Origin: Cucumis sativus
Lineage: Eukaryota; Streptophyta; Magnoliopsida; Cucurbitales; Cucurbitaceae
Reading direction: 5' to 3'
Assembly (NCBI RefSeq): GCF_000004075.3
Contig: NC_026655.2
Span: forward strand, 186,001-250,000
Length of the DNA: 64,000 nt
Position 1 is the first letter of the stretch. The number at the start of each line of letters is the position of its first letter. Below are positions 48,265-61,318 of this stretch, in pieces. Below the pieces are notes generated by a model, which had not been told where the DNA came from, did no database searches, and saw only the letters and a list, made by a program, of their open reading frames with translations. The position numbers were made by a program, and so were the translations under genes.

Positions 48265-51200
48265 AGAAGTAGGAAAGGAGACAGAAACGCGGAATTGTAG
48301 GTAGAGAAGAGTAGAGAGGGTAAAGTGAGAGGGAATTGAGAATTAGGGGGGGAAACCCTAGAGAGGGAATTTAGTAGAAGAGAAGGGAAGAAGTAGAAGG
48401 GGTTTGGAAAATGAAAGCGCGTAGAAAGAGAAACAGAGATGGGATCGGGGGGAGGGGAATTTTGGGTTTAGTATTAGGAATGTGGGTGAGGGCGGGGAGA
48501 AGAAGCGGGGTTTCAAAATTTTTAGAAAGCGAAAACTAAAAATGTTAGCGGGCTTGCGCCTGCTTTTCGCGTTTTTATCCCTCTGCTTCCCTTTCCCGGC
48601 AATCCAATGACCAATCCCCCCCCCCCCCCCCCCCCCTCTCCCCTCCTCTCTCTTCCTCTGCCCAATTTTCCCTTTCTTTTTCTTTTAAATATGAAATTAA
48701 AATTAAATATGGCTTCCAATCCATGAGATTAGCATGATCCCATATATCTCCGCTGTCCACGTGTGCATCTCTCTCTTGCCAATCAGTTGTTATTATACTC
48801 TTTTTATTTTATTCTTATTTTTCTCTTAAATATCCTATTGGTTCACTCAAAATTCCTTACTACTCTTCCCCTTTTTACTTTTTACTCTCTCTCTCTATGT
48901 ATTGTTTTTTACCCAATTCATTGTTTTTGTTCATTTTTTTACCTCCTAACTATGGTTAAAACAAATTGGAGTAATTGGTGGGTTGGTGGGTTGGTGATAG
49001 AAAATCCAAGGGATTATACTATAAATTTTGAGTTACATAGTCTATGTCGATGAGATTTATGTTTGTGTTAGCTTTAAACGGTGAATGTATTGGTCATACG
49101 TGTCGTCGTCCTCTAGTTTTATGCATGTGTGTGTTTGAAGTTGTTGCGACTCATTCTGAACCTAGAGTTTTCAAGCTTGAAAGAGTGGAGCATTTGGGTG
49201 AGATTTAAATAATAGCAATTACGTGAGTGTTAGATGAGTGTGGAAAATGACGTAAAATAGTGAAATATTGATTAAAGTGACGAAATTGAGTCAAGCGTTC
49301 TTAATGTGTCTCGACTTGATCTTGAGGTCGAGGCAACTTTGAGCCATACAAGATGCTTGTTCACTCTTTAAGGTTAAAATCAAGGCAGGTCTACCTCCTT
49401 CTTGTAGTGGTCCACTTCTTATGGCTCGAGGTCACAACCCTTGACATTGGAAAACCCTACCTTGGTTTATGAAACCATACATCCAAGTGCATGTAAAATA
49501 TAAGGTTACGAATATTGTTTGGTGTAAAAAGTTGTTCTTACTTCTACCTTGCTCCAATCATTTATTGATTGTTGATTTAAGTATCGTAGGTTTTTGTGAC
49601 AGACACCACTCTTGTGTTTCAAAATTACAAATTTAATGTTAAAGACGCGTGATAGTCAAATTAATATTTGTACTTACATTTTATCATCAACGTGATTGTT
49701 TGGCAATGAGGCATGTTTCATTTTACTTTGTAAAAAAATACACAGTTGTCAAGCATACATAGTGAGATAAGCTTATACCAAATGTTAATTGGTCTGTTCT
49801 TGATTTCAAGTAACTAAAGGTAATTAACATTTGGGTTGAACTCGATAAGCTATTTAACCAAACAAACATACAAAGATTAAAAAAAAAAAAACTTGGGCAA
49901 CCCACCATACATGTCTAAAGTTAGCAATTACAACCCAATGTGTGTCTATGGCTCCAATCATGATAATTGTTTCTTCCAACCATTATAACCTATAGTTAAT
50001 TATAATGTTACCATTCCAAAATCCTATTTGTTACAACGTTTATTATCCTATATTTGTTTTTATATTGCAACATTACTAATTTTCATTCATACTAAAATGG
50101 CATGCACCCCATATATGTGTTACTAAAACTTACACCAACTGACCTTTTTCACGTACGTGTACAATCATTGTACATTTATAGATAAACCTTTTTTTTCCAT
50201 AATAGTTATTCCATGCTTTGATGTAAGATAGAGATAAGCGTTATAAATATTTAAGTTGAATGTTAGGTTGTGTTCGTTTTATAAAGTACAAGGACACTAT
50301 TTTAAATATATTTTTTATGTTACAATAACACGTTTAATTGAGTAATTTTACAGGTCAATTAAATATTTACACCAATTGTAATAAACCACATGGGTAGGAG
50401 TTGTCACCTAATGTATACAAAACAATAATAACACTCTAATAAAAGGTCGTTAAGGAAATTTTGACCCATTAAGGGTCTTATGTGGTCGGGTTGAGCTAGA
50501 ATAAAGTTATTGTTCAACCACTATATCGAAAAAGGGGAATGGATGAATGACCACTCTTGTTGGCCTAGCACACAATTAAATAAAACAATCGGTGATAGGG
50601 TCTACGACTTAGCTGAGTTGACAATCGAAGGTATAGGGTTCACGCGACCAACTTAGCGATGTCCATGACTTCGCCTAGTCGTGGACCTTAACTAAAATAA
50701 CCTAAATAGGGATCTTTATTTATATGTTGGACGCAACATTGTCATAGTTTTCACAAAAGTCACAATGAACTATAAATTTACACAAACATTGAGGTCAAAT
50801 GACAAGACTACCCACATATGATATTAATATTATAGAAAATAAAACAAAAGTGGACAGATCCCAATTTCAAAAATATATATAATATATTGTCTTAAATATT
50901 TTATTTCACATTTATTATTTATATTAAAACTAACATAGGTACTCTATTAGTTATTTAATATATTTATTTTAATTTAATTGTAAGATTTATCGTTTATTAA
51001 ATATTTGATGTACATATGATATATAACTATTTTAAAATTTCAATCAAAATTTCTTTCCGTTATTTTTCTGTGGGTGATTTTAGTAAAAAAGTTTGAATAT
51101 ACTCGAGGTGCATAGATGTAAAATAAAATATTTATGACAATAAATTATATATATTTAAAATGAATGGAAAGACAGTATAGGAAATAGAACGATTAAGACG

Positions 51201-51440
51201 TTAGCTGAAACTTTGATAGTATTGGGCTTAGCCAGAGCCCAGTAGGAGGGCGGAGGGCGGAGGCAGCACCCTGACCCAGATGAATACCGGGCCACAACAT
51301 TATTGGACCGTCATGTAATTACGTCAACAGCAGGCAAAGTACCGCGTTTTTATTTTTATTTTTAATTTCTTTGCCTCTCTTACATCGCCGTAATACTAAA
51401 ATCTACGTCGGACTCGACTAAGCTCACCGCGCGGTTCGCG
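48265..51440. other. Divergent intergenic region (DEK and SWI3B promoters)
   Basis: No gene recognised in 3.2 kb. The left side is the DEK 5' region with a 21-base poly-C run and a CACGTG box near 48757. The middle (about 49.1-51.1 kb) is AT-rich and could hold old repeats, but I cannot name one. The right side is the SWI3B promoter. Confidence 0.5.
48616..48636. repeat. C21 homopolymer (G21 on DEK strand)
   Basis: Twenty-one consecutive C, 352 bases upstream of the DEK start codon and followed by a CT-rich stretch. Confidence 0.95.
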
Positions 51441-54113
51441 ATGGAAGCCTCACTACGGGAACCGAGTTATAGACGAGCTCCAGATGAACCAGACCTCGAT
51501 CTATACACAATTCCAAGCCACTCCAGTAAGTTTCTCTCTCTTTCTCTATGCATTTTCCCTCCAAACCCTAACCCTAGGACCTCCCCACTTCCTCTGCCAT
51601 TGAGGATCTTTTGGATACACACGCACTACGTAGCTTAGGGAATTGAATAAAGTACGAAGGGAATTTTTCTTGTTCTATGCGTACAGACACAAGAGTCTTT
51701 CTAAACTGGGACTGAATGTTCAACTAATTCTTCAGGTTGGTTTTCGTGGGACGATATTCACGAAACAGAGAAATTAGCTTTGAAGGAGTTTTTTGATGGA
51801 AGCTCAATATCAAGAACTCCGCGTATATATAAGGAATATAGAGATTTTATTATCAATAAGTACAGGGAAGAGCCTTCCAGCAGGCTTACATTCACCGAAA
51901 TTCGGAAATCTCTGGTGGGCGATGTTAACTTGCTTCATAAGGTGTTTGCTTTTTTGGAGACATGGGGGCTGATCAACTTTGGTGCAACTTCTGATGACGA
52001 TGATTTGGCGGAGGTGGAAGATGGCGAGAGTTCTGTAATTAAGATTGAAGAGGGGGTTCCCAATGGAATTCGTGTGGGAGCAATGCCAAATTCGGTCAAG
52101 CCAATTTCAGCACCACCTGTTGTGGAAGACAGTGTGATCGTTAATGGGAGCGGGTTTAAATTACCTCCTTTGACTTCTTATTCAGATGTTTTCGGTGACT
52201 TGTTGAAACAGAAGATTTTAGTGTGTGGGAACTGTGGCCAACTTTGTGGATCTAGATACCATCAATGCGCCAAGGTACTTTCTTGTCATCACGCGAATGA
52301 ATATTCCTAAAGCATCCATTGACAAATCTCAATTGCATCTCTCCACTACTGGATTTTGATGAATGTCTAACTCTACTTTTTAAATATTATACGTAGGATG
52401 ATTATTCAATCTGCGAAAATTGTTTCAAGGATGGAAAATATGGGGAGAAGAGGCTCTTGGAAGATTTTGAGTTGAAGACCACCGAGTTCACTGAAGATAG
52501 AAGCAGTACAGGAGCTGTGTGGACTGAGGCCGAGACTCTGCTTCTTTTGGAATCTGTTTTGAAGCATGGAGATGATTGGGAACTTGTTGCTCAAAATGTT
52601 CAAACCAAGACTAAATTGGATTGTATATTGAAGTTCGTAGAGTTGCCGTTTGGGGACTCCTTGTTATGTTCTGAAACTCAAAGGAACGAGGTTAGTGGTC
52701 CTAATAACAACGTTACTAGTGAGAAAGAAACTACAGACGGTCCACCAGAAACTACAGAGGCTCCACCTAACAAGCAAGAGATTGCCGGAAGTGAAGACCA
52801 ATGTACCAAGGACATAAACGAGGACGAAGATGGAGAGAACCAAGGGCCTCCCAAGCGACAATGCACTGCTTCTATTCAAGATACGAGCAGTTCTCTAATG
52901 AAACAGGTGGGATTTATGTATTATGTCTTATTATCTACATCTTCAAGTAACTGCATTATTTGTATATAAGTGAAGTGAAATTATTGAGGGTTATCTTTTC
53001 TTTGCTGAATGGTGGAGAATAACATATCAATATTGCTCGACTTTGCTCTCCATTAGCTGACCTATAAGCACTTATCCTATGCTATTAGGTAGCTTTGATA
53101 TCAAGCATGGTCGGACCACAAATTATGGCGGCAGCTTCTACTGCTTCTGTTACAGCACTTTGTGACGAAAACTCATATCCAAAAGAAATATTTGATGATC
53201 AAAACTTCTTTGTTACTAATGGACTGTGTTCTGCGGCTTCCACCACATCAAATCACGAGGTTGAGAGGTCTGTATATTTGTTTCTACTTTTCTTGTTTTG
53301 GCCAATATTTGATTGACACTGGAGATAACCTTATCTGTAAATTTCTTCAATAGGATTCTCAATAACGAAGATTCAGTCGCTAAGGAAAGGCCTCAATCAG
53401 GTACTTATTGTGAACTTGAAAGTGCGGAGTGATTATACGCAGTTTCCCATTTTGTTGGACCATGTTTTCCAATAAAAAAATCTACGTGCGATGCTCTGTT
53501 TGAGTATTCTGTCTCTTTGCCCTGCCATAACAAGTAGGATTGTTTGCATTTTTTGGTGTGGGTTCGTGTCATTGCTAGCTCCTTCTCTTGTTTTATTGTA
53601 CATTATTTTGGCTCGTTACTTTGCCTTACTATCTTCACTTTTCCTTTAGGTGATATAATGGCCGAAGACAAAGATGACATAGCTTTAATCTTACGAGTTA
53701 GAGCTGCAATTGCAACAGCACTTGGCGCTGCTGCAGCACATGCAAAATTACTTGCTGATCAAGAAGAGAGAGAAATGGAATATTTATTGGGAATAATGAT
53801 AGAAACACAGGTAACCATTCTCTGAACTACACATTCCCGATGGTTTGTAGAACAAAACACGAAAGTTGTTGTAAAACATGGTTGATTTTGTGCCAAGTGA
53901 TAAGTGTCTACTCGTTGTGAAAATGGTTTACAGATGAAGAAGATGCAGCGCAAAATCAAGCATTTTGAAGACCTGGAGCTGATTATGGAAACAGAATATC
54001 CTGTGATTGAGGAACTAGAAGATGAACTGTTGATGGAGCGGGTTAGTGTGTTGCAATCTGCATTTGATCTCGGTATACCTAGGTGGAAGGATTATCCTTC
54101 TGTGAGATCTTGA
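51441..54113 (+). CDS. SWI3B: SWI/SNF subunit SWI3B
   Basis: Core scaffold subunit of plant SWI/SNF chromatin-remodelling complexes, acting in the nucleus. Seven exons: 51441-51525, 51736-52274, 52397-52906, 53089-53267, 53354-53400, 53650-53810 and 53934-54113, giving 566 aa. The SWIRM domain covers about residues 25-120 (IPSHSSWFSWDDIHETEKLA through VFAFLETWGLINFG). A ZZ-like zinc finger spans the exon 2/3 junction (CGNCGQLCGSRYHQC, then CENCFKDGKYG). A SANT domain follows from about residue 249 (WTEAETLLLLESVLKHGDDW). The C-terminal SWIRM-associated/leucine-zipper region is rich in Ala, Leu and Glu (VRAAIATALGAAAAHAKLLA, EYPVIEELEDELLMER). It is longer than the roughly 470 aa I recall for Arabidopsis SWI3B, mostly in the linker after SANT. 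The ATG is the first in frame, 98 codons before any structured break in similarity is seen. Confidence 0.94.
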
Positions 54114-54898
54114 CATGACATCCATTCTCTTGTACCATTATGATGTATCAAAGAAATTATTTATATCTTAATCTCAATTGAAGATTTGAACCTTCCTTTT
54201 AAGAGAGGAAGGCCATATGATACTTTGATCAAGCTTATTGAATTCAAAACATAAGCAAATCCACTGTAGTTTATAGACCACTCAAATTTATGTTCAACCA
54301 CTCCACATACATATGATAATACACCAAAGAATTAAATTTAATATCCCTAAGAGTGGACGGTGGAAATATAGCATTAAAATTAATCAATCACAACAAATCG
54401 TAAAATATTTTATTTGAAAAAACACACATACACACACCAAACATTCATATTTGTGGAAAGATTTAGATCCCATTGTTCTAATTGTAAATCTGACGTTGAA
54501 TTAACTTTGCATGGCGCTAAATTTGAAGAATTTCAACAAAGGCGGTTATGTATTTTCAAAAATTGAAGGCCTTGGCCTCACACACACAGGCTTTTATCTA
54601 ATCTTCAAAAGAAAAAAAAATAACATTGTAGTCATAATTTATGTGCACTTTTTTAACAAATGAACAAGTTTAGGGACATTTCTTATAATTTAACCTAACT
54701 AAACTAAACCCCTAAATTTGGTTTCTTAAAAAAAGAAAAATGAAAAAGGAATGAATGGAAGAATTTGTGTTATGAAAATTTAGGGGTTACTTGAGATGAG
54801 AATGAGAAAGACATTTGTGCGATTCTACTTCCCTTCTACTGCACACATCAGGTGGAGGGAAGAAGGCCCAAAATTCAGAGTGAAGGAGGGAAGCCACA
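54114..54898. promoter_or_regulatory. SWI3B 3' end and RMI1 promoter
   Basis: 785 bases between two genes on the same strand. No clear TATA box is seen near RMI1. The sequence is AT-rich until about 54800. Confidence 0.45.
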
Positions 54899-57800
54899 AT
54901 GACAAGAAGGCGCCTTCGCCTGAGCTGGTCTTCCGACGAAGACTTGGAACAAGACTCTCACTGCCCTGATTCCTCCCCGACCTCCCTTCAACCAATCATT
55001 CTCGACAACCTCAACTCTCATTTTAATCCCAACGTTTCTGAACCCGTCCAAGTTCCCGATTCCGACGACGACGAACAACATTTTATCGACGTCTCCGACC
55101 ATCTCTCCCCTCCTTCTCCGGATTCTGATCATTCTCTCCCTCACTCCCCCGACCTCAATCCGCTCATTCCTGGTCTCGTTTCCACTCACCCCCCGTGTCC
55201 TGTAAGTGACTTCCTTCGGGGACTTGGCTTAAGCTTGAAGAGAGAGTGGTTGGATGCCTGTATCCGCTCTCTACAAGGGTCTGTACCAGGTTTCTTCAGC
55301 CTCAACCATTCGGAGAAAGGAAAGCTGTGTTTCGAGCAGTTTTTGGTTTCTGATATGAATTATGTGGGTGCTGGTGTCCTGCCTGAAAATGTTGATTCTA
55401 TGCATCTCGTTGACCTCCCTGGTCCGTACGTACTGCAGGTTATTTGTGCTAGTTCCTTGAGTTTATACCCATGAATTTCTTTTTGGTTATGATATCATTT
55501 TGGTCACTGTATGAAATTTCAGAGGTTATAAGAATGACCTGCTGCTTGAGGTGGGCAAGGTTGTAGAGTCCTAGCTGAATTGTTTTCCTTTTCAGGTCGA
55601 TGAAATAGTTAACATCAGTTGTGCTCTGAAAGGTAGATATCAGACTGCCCCTGCTAATATTAAGAGGTGCCTTAAACTGTCAATGACGGATGGTGTTCAA
55701 CGAATTTTTGGGATGGAATACAGACCTATTAAGAATCTTGAAGTTTTGGCCCCTGCTGGGTTGAAGGTTGCTTATCTTTCTCAATCCTCGATCAATTATT
55801 CTCTTTTTTCGTCAACCAGGTTTATGTGCTTCGAAACTAGTAGATTAGTTGATGCTAGGGATCAATTATTTATAGCTTTTGTGCAGGTAGTAATCAGCAA
55901 TGTAAGTGTACGACGTGGGCTTCTAATGCTAGTACCTGAAGCTTTTGAGGTTCTAGGAGGTCTGGTTGAAGAATTGGAGGCAGCTCGGAAGCGGCTTGTT
56001 GATGAAGTGAACAAGCCACCTAGAGGAAGCAGGTATTATTAATGCCTAGATTACATAGTTTTCATCCATTCCTTTCTTTGTTGGGTTCCATAGTACAATT
56101 TTCTGTGTCCACTATCCAAGGAAGACTTCAAACTTGCGTTTTTGCACAGTTATTTTTTGGTGGACTTTGTCTTTCTTTTCAGAAGAGCTTATCATAGGAA
56201 CATCATATCTTCTGCTGTTTTCTGGTATTCAATAATTTGTGATTTGTATACTTTGTTCAGAACGAGAACAGGCGTAGTTCCTTCTTTGGCAAGTAGAGCA
56301 ACACGTGCTGCATGGCCATCAGACAATGTTCAAGAGCCTGGGCATCCTAGTAGAATGGTGGATGCTGAACCCTCTCATTCAAACCAAGGTACTAATCGGT
56401 TAAAATTTCCACGTTCTTTCTTTCCGGGCGAAAAGGAAACTTTTTTTTACGTTGCCAACTGGATATTCAGTGTGTCAGATTCCTGGAGACCAATTAGCTG
56501 CTACCAGTCTCTATCTTGGGCAATGTTGCCTAATTTCATTCTTCCATCATGTGCATTTTTCGTTCTCCTGTTTTTCTTTAACTATTGATACAAACCGTAG
56601 TGGGGAGAAACAGGGATACGACAAGATAACAAAATATGGAAGTGGAAGGGAAATGCCTGTTCACTCTTAATATTATAACTAAATAACTAATTTATTCTGG
56701 AATGAAAAAAATTATAAACTTCAAAGTAGGAAGACGACAACTCCTACTAGAATCTGATGTAAATTCCATGGTCTAGTAAAATTATTTGAATATGAAGCCT
56801 AATGTTTATCTGAATATAAAAAGATACACAATTGCACAAGGCATTTGATATTTTCCAATAGATTAGCCAAGAATGTCAGCCAAGTTTATAGTGGATGTTT
56901 TTTCTTTTATTATTTTTTTGGTCTTGAATTTTATGTTCAATCTGTGTAAACTGGAAAGAGCTCTGTTGTTTAGATAGTGCATCACCAAATTTTCTTTGTT
57001 TTTTGGTCTTGACTATCAGGTGCTCGCATGTTCCATAGGGGAAATGAAGCATTTACTGCTCCGGTTGCTGATGCATTTACTACACCAGTCAGTAGAACAA
57101 ATGCTAATTCTGAGCTATCTTCTAATTTTGTTTCAAATGTTGAGGAGATTCATTCTCATTCCATTCCCAGTGGTAGAGCTCATACTGAGCCTACTATTGT
57201 GCCCAATTCGGTAGAGGACTCCAGTGTGGTCAATTCAGTGGACAATACCAATATGGGCAATTCAGTAGACGATTCCAATGCAGTCAACTCGGTAGAGGAT
57301 ACCATCATGGTCGACATCGAGCATCCTCTCATTTTATCTGGCGATAGAGAAATTCCTTTCACTTACTTGGCTAGTTTGTCGGCTAAGTTGGCAGCAGCGA
57401 AGGATAAGTCTCCATTAGTTCGGGGAAGAATCAAGGTGGGATAAAAATTCATATTTCTTTACTAGAGGACTAACGCTAACACTTCTTGTTCCAAATGAAA
57501 GCAGGGCATTTTTGTTTGTTTGTTTGTAAGCTCCCTACTTGAACAAGATTTGTTCTATGCCCTTGAGTTCTGAAGCTTGTTCATCCTGAAAGCTTAGAAT
57601 TTATTTCATCAATCCACTGGTCAGATTGATTATTTGTTGGGTCAGGTAACTAACTCGTAATTAATACGGTCAACGTATGTGCAACTTACAGCAGTATTAG
57701 ATGAATGTTCAGTCTCGTTCCTCTTTATCCCGAGTGGCACCGATGAGGGTAAGGAAATCCTATATGTGGATGACGTGTGGTGTCATAGTTATTATTGGAA

Positions 57801-58669
57801 GCATGGAGTTACACTTCTGGCTGATCAATATATAGAATTTGGAGCTTGGTTGTTCTAAGCATAATATTTGAAAAATCCGTTTTGTTCCTTTTGACTTAAG
57901 TGCTTGGAAACTGCTCATATTGATATACTGAGCATGGCATGGTGAATGAAAATAAAATTAAATGTAAACGGAATCTAATAGTTTCTGTACTTACTGAAAT
58001 TGAGAACATAATCTTTGTATTTGTAGTGCTTTTTGACTGGTGTAAAAGGATTTCAATTCAAGCGAAGGACAAATTACGAGCTACGTGTGTATGTGGATGA
58101 CGGCAGCCTCATTTCTGAGGTCCTCATTGATCACGAGGTGAGTCAAATACCGTACAGTTTACACGTACCCTAGTCAAAGAGAACCATATCCGACCGCTTC
58201 TTATGTTTGATTATTAGGTTGTGCAAAAAGCGATCGGCCATTCTCCAAAGGATGTTACGGACGCTATTGATTCTTCTGATGTCAAAGTAGTGAGTGCTAT
58301 GAAGGAGACTTTGAGACAGTTTCAAATTTTCTTAATAAACTTTGAGGTAAACTGATGGCTTCAAGTATTTCTAACTACCAGTTATTGCTTCCTCCCGTCC
58401 CGCTAATTTCAAAAGATTATGCCTTTTCTGTATATTAATTGCATATTCTGTATACTTTGAGTTAATTTAAAAGCATTATTCTCTTATATGTTGTTTCATC
58501 GAAGGGTACAATGCTGGTTGAGATGAACAGAACGTCTCTTCTGCCAGTTGTCCTTGAGATGTCGGAGGGTTGTCTGGAATCTGATGCTCGGTTGCTCTTG
58601 AGAAGACTTGCGTGTTCAAATTCTGTTCCAACTGATGAACATGCCCGTATTATAGACGTATCCCCTTAA
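54899..58669 (+). CDS. RMI1: RecQ-mediated genome instability protein 1
   Basis: Partner of RecQ helicase and topoisomerase 3-alpha in the complex that dissolves double Holliday junctions and limits crossovers. Eight exons: 54899-55438, 55596-55766, 55887-56032, 56261-56388, 57020-57435, 58027-58137, 58218-58346 and 58505-58669, giving 601 aa. The N-terminus is Ser/Asp-rich and disordered. The conserved RMI1 N region starts about residue 101 (PVSDFLRGLGLSLKREWLDA) and runs through the OB fold (LVDLPGPYVLQVDEIVNISC, RCLKLSMTDGVQRIFGMEY, NLEVLAPAGLK). A variable linker contains a four-copy 9-residue repeat (391-426). The C-terminal OB region follows (CFLTGVKGFQFKRRTNYEL, YVDDGSLISEVLIDHEVVQK). 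Intron 2 has a weak but usable donor (AAG|GTTGCT). Exon 4 starts are tentative, since another acceptor lies near 56180. Family identity is secure. Confidence 0.92.
57205..57312 (+). repeat. Coding minisatellite, 4 x 27 bp, in RMI1 exon 5
   Basis: Four tandem 27-base units begin at 57205, 57232, 57259 and 57286. They encode NSVEDSSVV, NSVDNTNMG, NSVDDSNAV and NSVEDTIMV. Copies are diverged but keep NSV(E/D), so the frame is preserved. Confidence 0.9.
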
Positions 58670-59886
58670 TCGAAGGCAAGAAGAAAAATGTCTCAAGATC
58701 AACAATTTTTCAGCGAAGAAACTCATTTTTATCAGACTATCTTGGACCGGGGATCAAGGCAGTGAAGCTTCTCTGGAGCTACACAATCTCATTACCCAGT
58801 GACAAATGAAAAGAGCTTGATGGGCGACCCACAGATTCACATATGTTGTCAAACTGTTGATAATTGCAAGCGCGAGATCAATAAAACTTGAAATCAACGG
58901 TTTTATTGGCCATCAACATCCAGAGAAAACGAAGTCAGAGTTTCTCCTGGAAGTTTTACTCGGGCCATTTGTCAGGAGAGAGCCAAAACTGATCGAGATT
59001 GGTATTCCTCTATCATGTCAACATCTATGGCAAAGAGAATCAGAAGGCAACCAACCGTCGGTAGAAGGGCCGTGGCAAAGATTTTAGAAGATGCTATAAA
59101 TGCTTCTACAACCAGCTCGGTGACATTCCATATTTATCAATTCTTTCAAACGTCATATATTGTTCAATATGTACATGCTCACTATAATTCTAGTTATGAA
59201 AAAGTACCCATGATTGGCACTATATGTCTCTAATGAGTTTGTTAGTTTGTCAATGTCAGAATGTAATACATTCTTTTGGTTCATTATTATTAGATTGCGG
59301 ACAAATAACACAACCATTCTGCTCAACTACAACGTGGGATATTTTTACCCCGAAACGTAAGTTGATCCGTCACATTCAGGCAATTCCTTTCTCTTAAATT
59401 TCTAAGGAAGATTTTGGCCAAAGGTGAATTGACAAGTTGGCTCAATAGAGATTCGGTTGATCGTCAAATTGTGAATATAATTTTATAGAGTTGGTTGTAT
59501 GGTATGACAAGTGTGAAACAAGATATGGCGACACACAACACAGCTATGAATTATAAAAAAAAGGGTTTGTTTCATTTACAAGGATGTCCATTATAAGTTC
59601 TATTTAGCACAGACAAACGAAACACAAAAGACAAAAGAAGTCAAATCCAGAAAGATGGTCCATCAGTAGCAACCAAACTCTCCTTTATGATACATTCGTC
59701 ATCAAGATTCCAGCTCCCTCTCTAATCCACTTCACAAAAGTAGAGACAAAAACCAAGATTAAAAGATATCACTAGTACAATTGTGCTATCTGACGAACTT
59801 CTTTACAGAAAGATGAGTGTGAAATCATCGTGTAGTCATTCATATTCATAATTATTAGAAGAAGAAAACTCACTAATTATGTAAAA
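58670..59886. other. Convergent 3' ends of RMI1 and HVA22e-like
   Basis: Holds the RMI1 3' UTR at the left and the HVA22e 3' UTR at the right. No other gene seen; the frames at 58857-59233 carry no recognisable domain. Confidence 0.5.
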
Positions 59887-60608
59887 TTAGTGATTCTTGG
59901 GTTTGGCATCAGCAGAATTGCCTCCTACACCATATTTCTTAATATGCGGCCTTGCGAATCTTTCATACAAGAAAGCTGCACCTTTGAACTGAGGCAGAAC
60001 CAGCCACGCCACAAATACCAATTTCACCGAATACCAAATTGGTATCCTGCAACTCAAAAATATCAAAGATTCAAAACCCATGAAAACTTTGTATCTTATA
60101 CGGTTTCATTTCAGCCAAGAAGGAGAAGAGAAAAACAGGGAACCCAAAAACCCATCTGGGTAAATTTTGTAACTGAAAAGAAAAAGAGGGGAAAACCACA
60201 AATTGCACTAACCACTCTAATACAGGTTGAAGAACCATCTCCATGAGAGTGAGAAACGAGTAGATGATCCAATAAGCCAACCACTGTTCATCGTCCAATT
60301 TAGAGGTACTTTCAATGGCTACAACCGACGCGTATCTGTTATGTTCCAAAAATTTCAACAAATTTTCTTTTCATTTAAACTAACATCAAACGGAGAAAAG
60401 AGAGAGAGATGAACTTACAGAGGATACAGCAACATCAAAACAGGCCTACAAGAATCATCAAAAACAAAAAAGAAATTAGCCACAAAACCCCACATCCAAA
60501 ATTACCAAGGCGTTTCGTTTTATTAAAGTTAAAAGAGAAATTGAGTTTAATCCATACTAACCCAGAAAGAGTATGAAGTTGGGTAGCCAACGTCCAAAAT
60601 TTACTCAT
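59887..60608 (-). CDS. HVA22e-like protein (TB2/DP1/HVA22 family)
   Basis: Reticulon-like ER membrane-shaping protein of the TB2/DP1 (REEP/Yop1) family; the barley founder HVA22 is ABA- and stress-induced. Four exons on the minus strand, 60608-60562, 60445-60419, 60335-60213 and 60046-59887, give 118 aa. The protein starts MSKFWTLATQLHTLSGPVLM. The signature ESTSKLDDEQWLAYWIIYSF is followed by a membrane hairpin (TLMEMVLQPVLEWIPIWYSV, KLVFVAWLVLPQFKGA) and ARPHIKKYG with a short polar tail. It is short, as in the HVA22d/e group. Exon 2 is only 27 bases, so it could be missed by gene finders, but frame and protein sequence need it. The promoter has a TATA box and an ABRE-type G-box. Confidence 0.92.
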
Positions 60609-60708
60609 TTTTCTACAGCAGATTGAAATTGAAAGGAGGAGAGAAAAAAAAATGGGGAAATGGGAATCAATAGGAATGGTGATTGGTCAAAGAGGAAGGA
60701 GAAAGTGT

Positions 60709-60744
60709 TTTATATAAGACTTGAAAAGGATGAACACGTGGCAG
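60709..60744 (-). promoter_or_regulatory. TATA box and ABRE-type G-box of HVA22e-like
   Basis: TATATAAAA (minus strand, about 60709-60717) lies about 100 bases before the ATG. CACGTGGC at 60737-60744, some 20 bases further upstream, contains the ACGTGGC core of an ABA-response element. This fits the known ABA induction of HVA22; function here is inferred. Confidence 0.7.
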
Positions 60745-61318
60745 GCAGTAGAGAGAGCATCTAATTCTTGCTTCAAGGCGTGCCTACAAAATGTAAAATT
60801 AGCACCGCCCATTTCATTAATAACGTTGATAACTTGACGCTCTTTGTTGAATAATGAATGGGATTAATAAGTTAAAAAAATTGAATTAGGATTACTTAAT
60901 TGGTATTAAGTAATTAATTGGGTGAGGTGCCTTCCCCGTGTCTAACGCCACTTCCACGTTTGCTTTCTTTTCATCAATGTTGAGGTCGGTGAACTTCTCC
61001 AAGGTCTTACCACCTTTTGACCAAACCCAAATCTATGTGATTCAATTCTTTTCTTTTGTATTTCTTACACGTATTAGATAATCTATGTTCTTAATTTATA
61101 AATTAATCCTAATATTTACTTGGATCTTAAGCATGTAAGCATGATTCTTCTCCTTCAATGTAAGTTCGATGTTCAAATGATCTTTGGACTTAATTGATCT
61201 TTTAAACTAAATTAAACATATTTTTGGGGCAACCCAAATATTAATACGAAATTAGACCCAATTAGCTTTATATCATTGCGAACACTTCTTGGTATGAAAT
61301 TAGACAAAATTAACTACT

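Noticed and set aside
47687-48304. 205-codon open frame on the plus strand
   Set aside because: It is the exact antisense of DEK exon 1, whose acidic, low-complexity codons leave the opposite frame open. It has a Ser/Pro-rich nonsense composition.
58857-59233. Two open frames downstream of RMI1
   Set aside because: They lie in the RMI1 3' region, have no recognisable domain and no splice-consistent extension.
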